Counted from the first letter of the stretch, positions 8,601 to 18,310 are shown. The stretch: 64,000 nucleotides of DNA from CAVVKW01 sp963749035 (GCA_963749035.1 CAVVKW010000004.1:434001-498000); one strand, 5' to 3'. Notes: a model not told the origin generated them from the sequence alone. Made by a program: numbers and translations.

Positions 8601-9227
8601 TTAGGGGGTTTCGAAGACCGACTTTGGGAGATTCGGCTGGTTGACTTTGACGTGGGTGAAGTTGGTTTCGAGTCCGCCGCCGTTGGTGAGTTCGACGTTG
8701 AAGTTCGAGAGGATGCCGGAGGCGGTCTGATATTCGAGGTTGATCCGCTTGACGTTTTTGCGGAAGTCGGCGGCGCGGGGGACGAGGTCGAGTTCGGTGG
8801 TCTTTCCTTTTTCCTCCATGCGGGTGACGTCGAAGAGCTCGCGGAACTCTTCGATCGATCCGGTGATCGGGAAGCGCATGAGGAGGAGTTGGCGGCTGTC
8901 GGGGCCGGTGGCGCTTTCGTCGATGGTGCGGGTGGTGCCTTGGCGCTTGTCGATCAGTGTGACGGTGGTGCCTCCGTCGCGGATGGCGATGGTCTCAGGG
9001 GGATCGCCGAGTTGAAAACGGAACCGGCCGTCGGACTGGAACCAGATCTTTCCGGGCTGGCGGGAGGGGACGCGGAGGGTGGGGAGGCGACGGGTCTGGG
9101 TGAAGTCGGCTTCGAGATTGCGGACGGTCTGCTGGCGTTCGATCCAGGACTCGAGGGCGGCCCAATCGGGCTCGGCGTGAAGGCCGGTGGTGGCGAGGGT
9201 GAGGAGGGCGGTGAGGGCGATTCGCAT
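8601..9227 (-). CDS. lolA: LolA-like outer-membrane lipoprotein carrier
   Basis: A 208-residue secreted protein: signal peptide ending GLHA at residue 18, then the LolA fold signature WIERQQTVRNLEADFTQTR and GKIWFQSDGRFRFQLGDP. LolA-family proteins form an open beta-barrel that shuttles a lipid or lipoprotein through the periplasm. The frame stays open further upstream, but ATG at 9227 gives a clean signal peptide and normal family length. The gene lies 72 bp before the MMPL exporter on the same strand. It may be a dedicated partner of that exporter (as in hopanoid or aryl-polyene type loci) instead of the housekeeping lipoprotein carrier; no LolB, LolCDE or lipid biosynthesis gene is nearby to decide. 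Confidence 0.85.
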   Translation of the reverse strand: MRIALTALLTLATTGLHAEPDWAALESWIERQQTVRNLEADFTQTRRLPTLRVPSRQPGKIWFQSDGRFRFQLGDPPETIAIRDGGTTVTLIDKRQGTTRTIDESATGPDSRQLLLMRFPITGSIEEFRELFDVTRMEEKGKTTELDLVPRAADFRKNVKRINLEYQTASGILSNFNVELTNGGGLETNFTHVKVNQPNLPKSVFETP

Positions 9228-9362
9228 GGTGGGTCGGGTGGCGGACGATACTGCGGAGCTCGAAGTGGGGCAATAGCCGGGGGTGGATGAGGGATCGGTG
9301 AGAATCAACGCTCGGGCAATCTTGGTCCTTCCGATTCGGACGGAAAAGCTGGAAGCTGGGGC

Positions 9363-12300
9363 ATGATCAAACTCTCCCCCGTGTGGATCTGGATCGTTGT
9401 CGTTGGGTGCGTGCTGGGGAGGTTGGGCGCAGTCCCGGAAGGCGGGAGCCCGGGGGACCCGCGGACGATCCCGGCGCCGTTGGCGACTTGGGAGGATTGG
9501 GCGACGTGGGATCTGGTTCATCGCGATTGCCCGACGCCATACGGGGACGCGGAGACGCATCTGTGTTTCTGGCCGTCGAGGTTGGGGTTGGATTTGAACG
9601 AGACGGGCGGGAGTTTTGCGATCGGGGTGACGGCTTACGGACCGACGTGGGTGCCGCTGCCGGGGGGTGATGAGCATTGGCCACTGGGGGTGACGGTCGG
9701 TGGGGTGGCGGTCCCGGTGGTGGTGCACCACGGGGCGCCGTCGGTGCAGCTGGCGGCGGGGGAGCACGAGTTGGCGGGGCGTTTTGATTGGGCCGAGCTA
9801 CCACCGAGTCTGCGGCTGCCGACGGCGGTCGGAATTTTGGATCTCCGCGTCGGGGGAGCGGCGGTTGAGCTGCCGTCGTGGGAGGCGGACGGACGGCTGT
9901 GGCTGAAGCGAGACGCGGCGTCGCAGGAGGCGGAGCGGGATTTCTTGTCGGTGAAGGTTTACTCGCTGCTGGAGGATGGGATTCCGCTTTGGCTGCGGTG
10001 CGAGGTCGAGTTGATCGTGGCGGGGAAGAGTCGGGAGGAGGAGATCGGCGGCGTGTTGCCGGAAGGCTGGAAGCTGGCGTCGGTGGAGAGCGAGATTCCG
10101 GTGGCGGCGGATGATGCGGGGCGGATGAAGGCGCAGGTGCGGGCGGGGAAGTGGACGGTGCGGCTGGCGGCGTTTCGGCTGGATGACGTGCGGGAGTTTG
10201 GTTTTGCGGAGGGGGTGGAGCCGGCCGTGGGGGATGAGTTGGTGGCGGTGCGGGCGGCTCCGCATTTCCGGATGATCGACGTGGTCGGGGCGCCGTCGGT
10301 CGACGTTTCGCAGACGACGATACCGGACGCGTGGCGGCAGTTGCCCGTGTATCGGTGGGAGACGGACGGGCCGTTTACGATCGAGGAGCGGATGCGGGGG
10401 ATGGGGGAGCAGGCGGCGGAGGGGCTCACGATTGGCCGGACTTGGTGGCTGGATGAAGACGGGGCGGCAATGACGTTTCAGGACGAGATCGAGGGGGAGC
10501 GACAGCGGATCTGGCGGCTGGACGCGGCGGAGGGTCAGGATCTGGGATCGGTGCGGAGCGGGGGGGAGGGTCAACTCATCACGCGGAATCCGGTGAACGG
10601 CGCGGTGGGGGTGGAAGTCCGGACGCGGGATTTGGATTTGTCGGCGACGGGGCGAATGGATCGAACGGCGAGTCTGTCGGCAACGGGTTGGGAGGCGGAC
10701 GCGGGGAAGGTGGACGTGACGTTGCACCTGCCGCCGGGGTGGCGATTGTTCGCGCTGTTTGGCGCGGACTGGGTGCGGGGTGATTGGTTGACGGCGTGGA
10801 CGCTGTTGGATTTGTTTCTGCTGCTGTTGTTCACGCTGGCGGTGCGAAAGCTGTGGGGCTGGGTGCCGGCGGCGGTTGCGTTCCTGGCGTTTGGAATTTC
10901 GTACCACGAGCCGGATGCGCCGCGGTTTCTGTGGTTGGCGTTGCTGGTGCCGCTGGCGCTGCTGCGGGTGGTTCGGCCGGGCGAGGGGCTGGGGAGGAAG
11001 TTGCTGATGACGTGGAAGTGGCTGGCGGTGGGGGCGTTGGTGCTGGCGTTGGTGCCGTTCGTCGCGGGGCAGGTGCAGCAGGCGATCTTCCCGCAGCTCG
11101 AGAGCGGGGTGTTTCCGGGCTACGGGCGAGCTGGTGCGGAGGTGATGGTTTACGAAGAGGCGAGTGACGCGCTGGCACCGGAGCCGATGGACCGAACGAG
11201 ATCGAGCTGGTCGAAGTCAGGGTCGAAGATGGAATTGTCCGCACCGGGTGCGCCGCAGGAGGCGTCGAAGGCGAACAGGAATCTGCTCTATGAGTCGAAG
11301 GCGCGGATCCAGACGGGGCCGGCGGTGCCAGACTGGACGTGGCGGTCGGTGGCGTTTGGTTGGAACGGTCCGGTGCAGGCGAGTCAGGAGGTGCGATCGA
11401 TTTTGATTCCGCCACTGGTCGAACGGACGCTTTCGATTTTGCGAGTCGTGTTGCTGGCGAGTTTGGCGTTGGTGTTGCTGCGGTCGGGGCGGTGGGCGTG
11501 GCGCGGTGGTCGCACGGTGGCAATCGCATTGGTTTTGATGGGATGGAGCTCGGCGGTGCGGGCGGAGTTCCCGGACGAGGCGATGCTCGAAACGTTGCGG
11601 GAGCGGCTGACGAAGCCATCGGAGGCGTATCCGCACGCGGCGGACATCCCGTCGGCGTCGCTGGAGCTGGCGGGCCGTCGGCTGACCATGGAGGTCACGG
11701 TGCACGCGGCGATCGAGACGGCGGTGCCGTTGCCGGGCCGCTTGCCGACGTGGTCGCCGGTGTCGGTGACCGTCGATGGAATCGGCGCGGCTTCGGTGCG
11801 GCGCGACGATGGATTTCTGTGGGTCGTGGTGCCAGCGGGGGTTCACACGGTGAGGGTGGAGGGAACGTTGAGCGAGGCCGCGGAGTGGCAGTGGACGTTT
11901 GGCCTGGTGCCGAGGCGGGTCGAGATCGTGGCGCCGGATTGGAACGTCACGGGAGTGGACAAGAGCGGGGTGCCGGAGGCGCAGGTGTTCTTTGGGTTGA
12001 AGCAAGAGTCGACGGGTGACAGCGCGAGTTACGATCAGCAAACGCTGCAGACGGTGGCGGCGGTCGAGCGTGATTTGGAACTGGGTTTGGTGTGGCAGGT
12101 CCGCACAACCGTGAGGCGGTTGTCGTCGGAGGCGAAGGCGGTTTCGTTGCGGGTGCCTTTGCTGCCCGGAGAGAACGTGATCTCGTCGAACGTCACGCCG
12201 GAAGGTGGCGCGGTGGACGTGCGTCTGGGGGCGGGGGACGCGAGTTTTTCCTGGACGAGCGAGTTGACCCCCAGTGGGTCGTTAGCGCTGGTGACACGGG

Positions 12301-13397
12301 AAGGGGATCCTTGGGTGGAGCGATGGAGTCTGGTGGTGTCGCAGGTGTGGAACGTGGCGTTCGCCGGATTAGCCCCGACGTTCGAGCCGGAGAGTGATCA
12401 GCTGGTCCCGGTCTGGCGCCCGTGGCCGGGCGAGTCGGTGGAACTGGGGATCGAACGGCCGGAGGCGATCGCTGGAGCGACGGTGACCGTCAATGACGTG
12501 AACCACGAAGTCGAATTGGGGCGGCGCCAGCGGGTCTCGTCGCTGGATCTGAGTTTGCGGTGCAGCCTGGGGGAGGATTTTTTGGTCGGTCTGCCGGAAG
12601 GAGTGGCGGTGACGAATCTGGAACTCGATGGTCGGCCGTTGCCGGTGAGGATGGACGGCCCGAAGGTGATGGTGCCGTTGAGTCCAGGGGAGCGGGCGGT
12701 GTCCCTGAGTTGGAAGACGGAGGTTGGACTGGGGCTCACGGCTTCCGCTGGCGAGGTGACGCTTCCGGTCGAGAGCGCGAACGTGCGGACGTCAGTCCGG
12801 GTTCCGAATGACCGATGGACGCTTTGGGCGCACGGGCCGATGCGGGGTCCGGCGGTTCGATTCTGGGTGGTGTTAGTTTGTTCGGTGCTGGCGGCGGCAC
12901 TGCTGGCGCGGTTGCCAGGATCGCCGCTGCGGACGGTCGATTGGGTCTTGTTGTCGATTGGGTTGACGCAGGTGCCGCTGCTTGCGGCGCTGTGCGTGGT
13001 GGCGTGGTTGTTCTTGTTGGCGTGGCGTGGCGGCGATGCGTTTCAGAGGCTGCCAGCGGTCGGGCACAACCTCGTGCAGATCGCGATCATCGGGAGCACG
13101 GTCGTGGCGTTGGGGGTTCTCTTCACGGTGGTCGGCACGGGGCTGTTGGGGAATCCGGACATGTTCGTCTTGGGCAATGGGTCGTCGAAGTGGACCTTCA
13201 ATTGGTTTTTGGCACGGAGCGGGATGGAGTTGCCCGAGCCGGGAGTCGTGACCGTATCGATCTGGTGGTATCGCCTCTTGATGCTTGGCTGGGCACTTTG
13301 GCTCGCGGCGGCGTTGATCCGCTGGCTGAGGTGGGGATGGGAGCAGTTTTCGCGGGGCGGGGTGCTGCTCGTGCCGATTCGGCCGAAGTCGAATTAG
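9363..13397 (+). CDS. Giant two-half membrane protein of unknown function (1344 aa)
   Basis: I do not recognise a named family. A signal-like segment (residues about 6-24) is followed by a beta-rich soluble region to about 470, then TM segments near 478-497, 521-537 and 553-572, and a linker rich in Ser/Ala/Pro. A further TM at about 691-709 is followed by a segment at about 714-733 (TVAIALVLMGWSSAVRA) that looks exactly like a signal peptide with an Ala-x-Ala end. A second beta-rich soluble region follows (about 735-1160), then TMs near 1166-1184, 1192-1220, 1236-1262 and 1300-1324. The protein thus reads as two secreted-domain plus membrane-anchor halves fused. The soluble parts would face the periplasm. 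It is divergent from lolA across a 135-bp gap containing the palindrome TCCGATTCGGA at 9330-9340, and lies 147 bp ahead of the GT4/GH130 operon on the same strand. Base composition matches its neighbours. Confidence 0.75.
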   Translation: MIKLSPVWIWIVVVGCVLGRLGAVPEGGSPGDPRTIPAPLATWEDWATWDLVHRDCPTPYGDAETHLCFWPSRLGLDLNETGGSFAIGVTAYGPTWVPLPGGDEHWPLGVTVGGVAVPVVVHHGAPSVQLAAGEHELAGRFDWAELPPSLRLPTAVGILDLRVGGAAVELPSWEADGRLWLKRDAASQEAERDFLSVKVYSLLEDGIPLWLRCEVELIVAGKSREEEIGGVLPEGWKLASVESEIPVAADDAGRMKAQVRAGKWTVRLAAFRLDDVREFGFAEGVEPAVGDELVAVRAAPHFRMIDVVGAPSVDVSQTTIPDAWRQLPVYRWETDGPFTIEERMRGMGEQAAEGLTIGRTWWLDEDGAAMTFQDEIEGERQRIWRLDAAEGQDLGSVRSGGEGQLITRNPVNGAVGVEVRTRDLDLSATGRMDRTASLSATGWEADAGKVDVTLHLPPGWRLFALFGADWVRGDWLTAWTLLDLFLLLLFTLAVRKLWGWVPAAVAFLAFGISYHEPDAPRFLWLALLVPLALLRVVRPGEGLGRKLLMTWKWLAVGALVLALVPFVAGQVQQAIFPQLESGVFPGYGRAGAEVMVYEEASDALAPEPMDRTRSSWSKSGSKMELSAPGAPQEASKANRNLLYESKARIQTGPAVPDWTWRSVAFGWNGPVQASQEVRSILIPPLVERTLSILRVVLLASLALVLLRSGRWAWRGGRTVAIALVLMGWSSAVRAEFPDEAMLETLRERLTKPSEAYPHAADIPSASLELAGRRLTMEVTVHAAIETAVPLPGRLPTWSPVSVTVDGIGAASVRRDDGFLWVVVPAGVHTVRVEGTLSEAAEWQWTFGLVPRRVEIVAPDWNVTGVDKSGVPEAQVFFGLKQESTGDSASYDQQTLQTVAAVERDLELGLVWQVRTTVRRLSSEAKAVSLRVPLLPGENVISSNVTPEGGAVDVRLGAGDASFSWTSELTPSGSLALVTREGDPWVERWSLVVSQVWNVAFAGLAPTFEPESDQLVPVWRPWPGESVELGIERPEAIAGATVTVNDVNHEVELGRRQRVSSLDLSLRCSLGEDFLVGLPEGVAVTNLELDGRPLPVRMDGPKVMVPLSPGERAVSLSWKTEVGLGLTASAGEVTLPVESANVRTSVRVPNDRWTLWAHGPMRGPAVRFWVVLVCSVLAAALLARLPGSPLRTVDWVLLSIGLTQVPLLAALCVVAWLFLLAWRGGDAFQRLPAVGHNLVQIAIIGSTVVALGVLFTVVGTGLLGNPDMFVLGNGSSKWTFNWFLARSGMELPEPGVVTVSIWWYRLLMLGWALWLAAALIRWLRWGWEQFSRGGVLLVPIRPKSN

Positions 13398-13544
13398 AAG
13401 TCGGTTGGCTGGTGAGGGGTGATCGCTTTTCGGCGTGGCGAGCGTCGGTGCAATCGGGGGCGACGGATGGGTCAGGCGGGCGGGATCGGCGGATTCGTAG
13501 GGCCCCGGAGGTGGTGAGTTGCGAATAGAGTCGGAATCAGGACC

Positions 13545-15824
13545 ATGGCAGAGAAATTGAAGAAGATAGCGTTCGTGGGGGATTACCAACCTCGGCAGTG
13601 TGGGATCGCGACCTTCACGACGGATTTATGCACCGCGCTGTCGTCGCGGTTCCCGGAGACGGAGTGCCTGGTCGTGGCTTTGAACGATCGACCGGAGGGT
13701 TACGACTACCCGGAGTCGGTGAAGTTCGAGATTCAGGAACGAAACCTGGAGGATTATCGGCGAGCGGCAGAGTTCTTGAACTTCAGCAACGTCGACGTGG
13801 TGTGCGTGCAGCACGAGTTCGGGATCTATGGCGGGGTAGCGGGTAGTCATTTGCTGACGCTTCTCAACGAGCTGCGGATGCCGGTGGTGACGACGTTACA
13901 CACGATCTTGAAGGATCCGAATTCGGAGCAGCGGGAAGTTTTGAACCAGATCGTGGAGGCGTCGGCTCAGGTTGTCGTGATGACGGAGAAGGGAAAGGAG
14001 CTGCTGCGGGAAGTTTACGACGTGCCGGAGGAGAAGATCGCTTTGATCGCGCACGGGATACCGGATTGTCCGCGCGGGGATTCCGAGGATTCGAAGGAGC
14101 AATTCGGGCTGGACGGACAAACGGTGCTTTTGACCTTCGGGCTGCTCTCTCCCGGCAAGGGGATCGAGCACGTGATCGAGGCGCTGCCGTCGATCATCGA
14201 GAACCACGAGGACGTGATCTACGTGGTGCTGGGAGCAACGCATCCGAATTTGCGGAAGCGCGAAGGCGAGGCGTATCGGCTGTCGCTCCAGCGGCTGGCG
14301 GAGGCGCGGGGGGTGGCGGAGAACGTGCGCTTTTACGACCAGTTCGTTTCGTTGGACCAACTGCTCGAATTTCTGGGCGCGACGGACATTTACATCACGC
14401 CTTATTTGAACGAGGCGCAGATCACGTCGGGAACCCTGGCTTACGCGTTCGGCTCGGGAAAACCGGTGGTCTCGACACCCTACTGGCACGCGAAGGAACT
14501 ACTCGCGGACGGTCGCGGGAGTCTGGTGCCGTTCAGCGATCCGAGCGGGATCGCGGGTGCGGTGAGAACCTATTTGGACGATGACGAGTTGCTGCAGAAG
14601 ACCCGGGACGCGGCTTACGAGCTTGGTCGGGAGATGATCTGGCCGCGGGCGGCGGAGCGTTACCTCGACGTGTTTTCGGCGGCGGGCTCGCCGACGAGTC
14701 CGCGGCGGGAGGTGGCGGTCATCGAGGCGCGGCGGCGATACGCGTTGCCGCCGTTGAACCTCAATCACGTGCACACGATGACGGACAGCACGGGAATCCT
14801 GCAGCATGCCATCTACACGGTGCCGCGATACGGCGAGGGACACACGACGGACGACAACTCGCGGGCGTTTATTCTGACCCACTGGTTAGCGGAGACGAGT
14901 GGCGAGGAGACGGGGGAGCTGGCGCGCCACGCGTCGCGATACCTCGCGTTTTTGTGGGAAGCGTTCGACCAGAAGTCGGGGCTCTTTTGGAATTTCATGT
15001 CTTACGATCGGCGTTGGCTCGACCTGCCGGGGACGTCGGACGACGCGGGTGGTCGAGCACTGTGGGCACTGGGAACGGCTCTCGGACGACGCGGGGAGAA
15101 CGAGGGATTTCGGCAGTTGGCGCTCGAGCTCTGGAAGCAAGCGCTGCCGAAGAGTGAGGAATTCACTTCTCCGCGGGCCTGGGCGTTTGCTTTGCTGGCG
15201 ATCCACGAGTATTTGCGGACATTCTCGGGGGACGCGGTGGCCTACGACCTTCGTCATGAATTCACGGCGAGGCTGGTGGATTTATACGAACGGGTTGCGG
15301 ACAACGACTGGCAGTGGTTCGAGACGGAAGCGACCTACGACAACGCGGTGATCTCGCACGCATTGGTCCTGAGTGGGCGGTGGACCAATCACGCTCGGGC
15401 ATTTGAGATCGGGCTCGAGTCGCTGCGGTGGCTGGCCAAGGTGCAGACGTCGGAGAGCGGGTGCTTTTCACCGATCGGCTCGAACGGATTTTTCACGCGA
15501 GGCGGGCGGAAGGCGCAATTCGATCAGCAACCGTTGGAAGCGCAGTCGATGATCTCGGCGTGCTTGGAGGCGGAGCGCGTGACGAAAGACGCGTTTTGGC
15601 AGGGTGAGGCGAAGCGGGCGTTCGAATGGTTCCTGGGGCGGAACGACCTGGGGGTGTCGCTCTATGATTCGTCAACGGGGGGGTGCCGAGATGGATTGCA
15701 CGAGGATCGCGCGAACGAGAATCAGGGCGCGGAGTCGACGGTGGCGTTCCATTTGGCTCTGGCCGAAATGCGACAGGCATCGGTCGGAATAGCGCTGTCT
15801 GAAGCGGTTGAATTCGAGCTATAA
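13545..15824 (+). CDS. GT4 glycosyltransferase fused to a C-terminal alpha/alpha barrel domain
   Basis: A 759-residue two-domain protein. Residues about 5-375 are a GT-B glycosyltransferase of family GT4: FVGDYQPRQCGIATFT is the N-terminal loop, HEFGIYGG and TTLHT mark the acceptor side, and LTFGLLSPGKGIEHVIEAL begins the nucleotide-sugar half. Residues about 400-759 form an alpha-helical repeat domain with GEGHTTDDNSRAF, WNFMSYDRRW and several Trp/Asp-rich helices, resembling alpha/alpha-six barrels of glycosidases and epimerases. It is followed after 14 bp by a GH130 phosphorylase gene. Family knowledge suggests transfer of mannose or a related hexose to build an oligosaccharide; whether the barrel cleaves, epimerises or only binds glycan cannot be told. 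No signal peptide is present, so it acts in the cytoplasm. Confidence 0.87.
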   Translation: MAEKLKKIAFVGDYQPRQCGIATFTTDLCTALSSRFPETECLVVALNDRPEGYDYPESVKFEIQERNLEDYRRAAEFLNFSNVDVVCVQHEFGIYGGVAGSHLLTLLNELRMPVVTTLHTILKDPNSEQREVLNQIVEASAQVVVMTEKGKELLREVYDVPEEKIALIAHGIPDCPRGDSEDSKEQFGLDGQTVLLTFGLLSPGKGIEHVIEALPSIIENHEDVIYVVLGATHPNLRKREGEAYRLSLQRLAEARGVAENVRFYDQFVSLDQLLEFLGATDIYITPYLNEAQITSGTLAYAFGSGKPVVSTPYWHAKELLADGRGSLVPFSDPSGIAGAVRTYLDDDELLQKTRDAAYELGREMIWPRAAERYLDVFSAAGSPTSPRREVAVIEARRRYALPPLNLNHVHTMTDSTGILQHAIYTVPRYGEGHTTDDNSRAFILTHWLAETSGEETGELARHASRYLAFLWEAFDQKSGLFWNFMSYDRRWLDLPGTSDDAGGRALWALGTALGRRGENEGFRQLALELWKQALPKSEEFTSPRAWAFALLAIHEYLRTFSGDAVAYDLRHEFTARLVDLYERVADNDWQWFETEATYDNAVISHALVLSGRWTNHARAFEIGLESLRWLAKVQTSESGCFSPIGSNGFFTRGGRKAQFDQQPLEAQSMISACLEAERVTKDAFWQGEAKRAFEWFLGRNDLGVSLYDSSTGGCRDGLHEDRANENQGAESTVAFHLALAEMRQASVGIALSEAVEFEL

Positions 15825-15838
15825 AATATACCAATCTG

Positions 15839-17299
15839 ATGAAAAACGGGGAAAAGTCACTGGGGCTCAAACGAACGGGAAATATTCTGCGCCCGCAGAG
15901 CAAGCGGGTATTGGTGCGGCCCTTTTTGGTCACGGATGGTCAGCGAGTGCGGAGCCTGATGGAGCGGCTCGCGACGCTGAGCAACGAAGAGGTGAAGGAG
16001 GCTCTCGACGAGGCGCTTCACGATTTCGCGTCGCGGCACGCGGACATGCCGACCATTTTGCGGCGGCATTACGAGCGGGCGAGGGTTCACCTGGACGGAT
16101 GGCCGGACATTTCGGAGGAGCGGCAGATGCTGGCCGGGGCTTACTTTACGAGCGAATACGCGCTGGAGTCTGCGGCGTTGTTCAATCCATCGATCGTGCC
16201 GGCACCCAACCAGGACGGCGTCGCCGAGGGCGATCTGCGGTTTGTGATAAGTTTGAGAGCGACCGGCGAGGGGCACATTTCGTCGATTGAATTCCGGGAG
16301 GGCGTCGTGGATGCCAAGGGAAAGATCACGATGGAGGAAGCGGGCTCGATGGTGACGGAGCCGGAACGCGTCGACGCGGCGGCTTACGAGCGAGAACTTT
16401 TTGCCCGGAAGTTGGCGGAGATCGGCTTGGAGAGCGACTACAGCTGGTCGGTGTTGAATGCTTTGGAGGAACGGTTCACCATCGCGGAACTACGTCGGGC
16501 GTTGGACACGGTGGACTCGCGGGGGGGCGGGGTGGATATCGATCGCGTGAAGACGGGTATGGAGATGCTGGCGGAATCGAATTACGAGACGCAGTTTTCG
16601 TCCGGTCAGAGGGTCGAAGAGCGGATCATTTTTCCATCGTCGCCGAGCGAGCGGAACGGGATCGAAGATGCACGATTCGTGGCGTTTCGGAGGGACGATG
16701 GGTCGGTGATTTATTACGCGACCTACACGGCTTACGACGGGCGGGTCATTTTGCCGCAGTTGATCGAGACCGAGGATTTTCTTTATTTCAAGATCCGGAC
16801 GTTGAACGGCCCAGCGGCGCAGAACAAGGGGATGGCGTTGTTCCCGAGGTTGATCGGGGGGCGTTACGCGATGATCTCGCGACAGGACAACGAGAACGTC
16901 TTCCTGATGTTTTCGGATCATCCCCACTTTTGGAATGACTACGAGCCGCTCTTCCAGCCAAAGCAGGCGTGGGAGCTGGTGCAGATGGGGAACTGCGGGT
17001 CGCCGATCGAGACGGAGGAGGGTTGGCTCGTTTTGACGCACGGGGTGGGTCCAATGCGGAAATACTGTATCGGCGCGATTCTTTTGGACTTGGAAGATCC
17101 GCGGAAGGTGATCGGTCGACTGCCGGAGCCGCTGCTGACGCCGGACGCGAACGAGCGTGAGGGTTACGTCCCCAACGTGGTTTATACCTGCGGCGCGATG
17201 GTTCACGCCGGACGGTTGATCCTGCCTTACGCCATGAGTGACTATGCGACCGGGTTCGCGACGGTTGACCTCGCCAAGCTGCTCGGTCGACTTCGATGA
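15839..17299 (+). CDS. GH130 family beta-mannoside phosphorylase-like protein
   Basis: A 486-residue cytosolic protein of glycoside hydrolase family 130, whose members phosphorolyse beta-1,2- or beta-1,4-mannosides to mannose 1-phosphate (some hydrolyse). The five-bladed propeller part occupies about residues 90-480: ESAALFNPSIVP, NGIEDARFVAF with the conserved Glu-Asp-Arg region, and MGNCGSPIETEEGWLVLTHG are typical. About 90 extra N-terminal residues make it longer than the compact members. ATG 15839 follows the fused glycosyltransferase by 14 bp and the stop overlaps the next GT4 gene (ATGA), so the three are one transcript. The pairing suggests a glycan that can be both built from nucleotide sugar and degraded by phosphorolysis; the linkage is inferred. 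Confidence 0.88.
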   Translation: MKNGEKSLGLKRTGNILRPQSKRVLVRPFLVTDGQRVRSLMERLATLSNEEVKEALDEALHDFASRHADMPTILRRHYERARVHLDGWPDISEERQMLAGAYFTSEYALESAALFNPSIVPAPNQDGVAEGDLRFVISLRATGEGHISSIEFREGVVDAKGKITMEEAGSMVTEPERVDAAAYERELFARKLAEIGLESDYSWSVLNALEERFTIAELRRALDTVDSRGGGVDIDRVKTGMEMLAESNYETQFSSGQRVEERIIFPSSPSERNGIEDARFVAFRRDDGSVIYYATYTAYDGRVILPQLIETEDFLYFKIRTLNGPAAQNKGMALFPRLIGGRYAMISRQDNENVFLMFSDHPHFWNDYEPLFQPKQAWELVQMGNCGSPIETEEGWLVLTHGVGPMRKYCIGAILLDLEDPRKVIGRLPEPLLTPDANEREGYVPNVVYTCGAMVHAGRLILPYAMSDYATGFATVDLAKLLGRLR

Positions 17300-18309
17300 C
17301 GGGTTTAAGGGTGGCGATGTTAGCGCCGATTGCCTGGCGGGTGCCGCCGCGCCGCTACGGTCCGTGGGAGCTGGTGACGTCGTTGTTGACGGAGGGACTC
17401 GTGGCGAAGGGCGTGGAAGTGACGTTGTTCGCGACGGGGGATTCGGTTACGGAGGCACGGCTGGAGTCGGTGGTGCCGCGATCGTATTCGGAAGATCCGG
17501 AGTTGGACGCGAAAGTGGGCGAGTGTCTGCACGTCGCGCATTGCTTCGAGCGGTCGGAGGATTTCGACGTCATTCACAACCAGTTCGATTTTTTGCCGCT
17601 GACTTACTCGGAGTTGGTGTCGACGCCTTTGGTGACGACGATTCACGGGTTTTCTTCGGAGAGGATCGTGCCGGTGTATGAGCGTTACAATGATTCGAAC
17701 CATTACGTTGCGATCAGCGAGAGCGATCGACATCCGAAGTTGGATTACGCGGCGACGATCCACCATGGAATTCGGGTCGATGAGTTTCCGTTTGTCGAGT
17801 CGCCGGACGATTACCTGTTGTTTTACGGTCGGATCCATCCCGACAAGGGCGCGGCGGAGGCGATCGAGGTGGCGAAGCACTCGGGCCGGCGGTTGATCAT
17901 GGCGGGATTGATTCAGGACATTGCCTATCACGAGGAGCGGGTCGCGCCGCACGTGGACGGAGATCGGGTGGAGTTCTTGGGCGAAGTGGGGCCGGACCGG
18001 CGAGGCGAGCTGCTGGGGCGGGCGAGCGGTTTATTACACCTCATCAATTTCGACGAGCCGTTTGGGTTGAGCGTTGTCGAAGCGATGGCGTGTGGAACGC
18101 CGGTGATCGCGATCGAGCGAGGATCGATGCCGGAATTGATCGCGGATGGGGAAACGGGGTGCCTGGTCCGGTCCGTTGATGAAGCGGTGTCGGCAGTCGG
18201 TCGTCTCGAGGACCTGAATAGGGAGAGGGTCCGGGAGGTGGCGAGAGAGCGTTGGTCCGTGGAGCGAATGGTGGACGACTACCTGCGGGTTTACGCGGAG
18301 ATCGTCTGA
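17296..18309 (+). CDS. GT4 family glycosyltransferase
   Basis: A 337-residue GT-B fold glycosyltransferase. The N-terminal half starts MTGLRVAMLAPIAWRVPPRR, where the PPRxYGPxE loop is typical of a GT4 subgroup common beside GH130 genes. The C-terminal half holds LLFYGRIHPDKGAAEAIEVA and EPFGLSVVEAMACGTPVIA; its EX7E motif is the nucleotide-sugar binding signature. It overlaps the end of the GH130 gene by 4 bp. It probably adds the same or an alternating sugar to the product of the fused GT4 two genes upstream. No membrane segment is seen. The only sequence behind it before the convergent Rieske gene is an ACGCGAAG-type repeat. Confidence 0.9.
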   Translation: MTGLRVAMLAPIAWRVPPRRYGPWELVTSLLTEGLVAKGVEVTLFATGDSVTEARLESVVPRSYSEDPELDAKVGECLHVAHCFERSEDFDVIHNQFDFLPLTYSELVSTPLVTTIHGFSSERIVPVYERYNDSNHYVAISESDRHPKLDYAATIHHGIRVDEFPFVESPDDYLLFYGRIHPDKGAAEAIEVAKHSGRRLIMAGLIQDIAYHEERVAPHVDGDRVEFLGEVGPDRRGELLGRASGLLHLINFDEPFGLSVVEAMACGTPVIAIERGSMPELIADGETGCLVRSVDEAVSAVGRLEDLNRERVREVARERWSVERMVDDYLRVYAEIV

Positions 18310-18310
18310 A

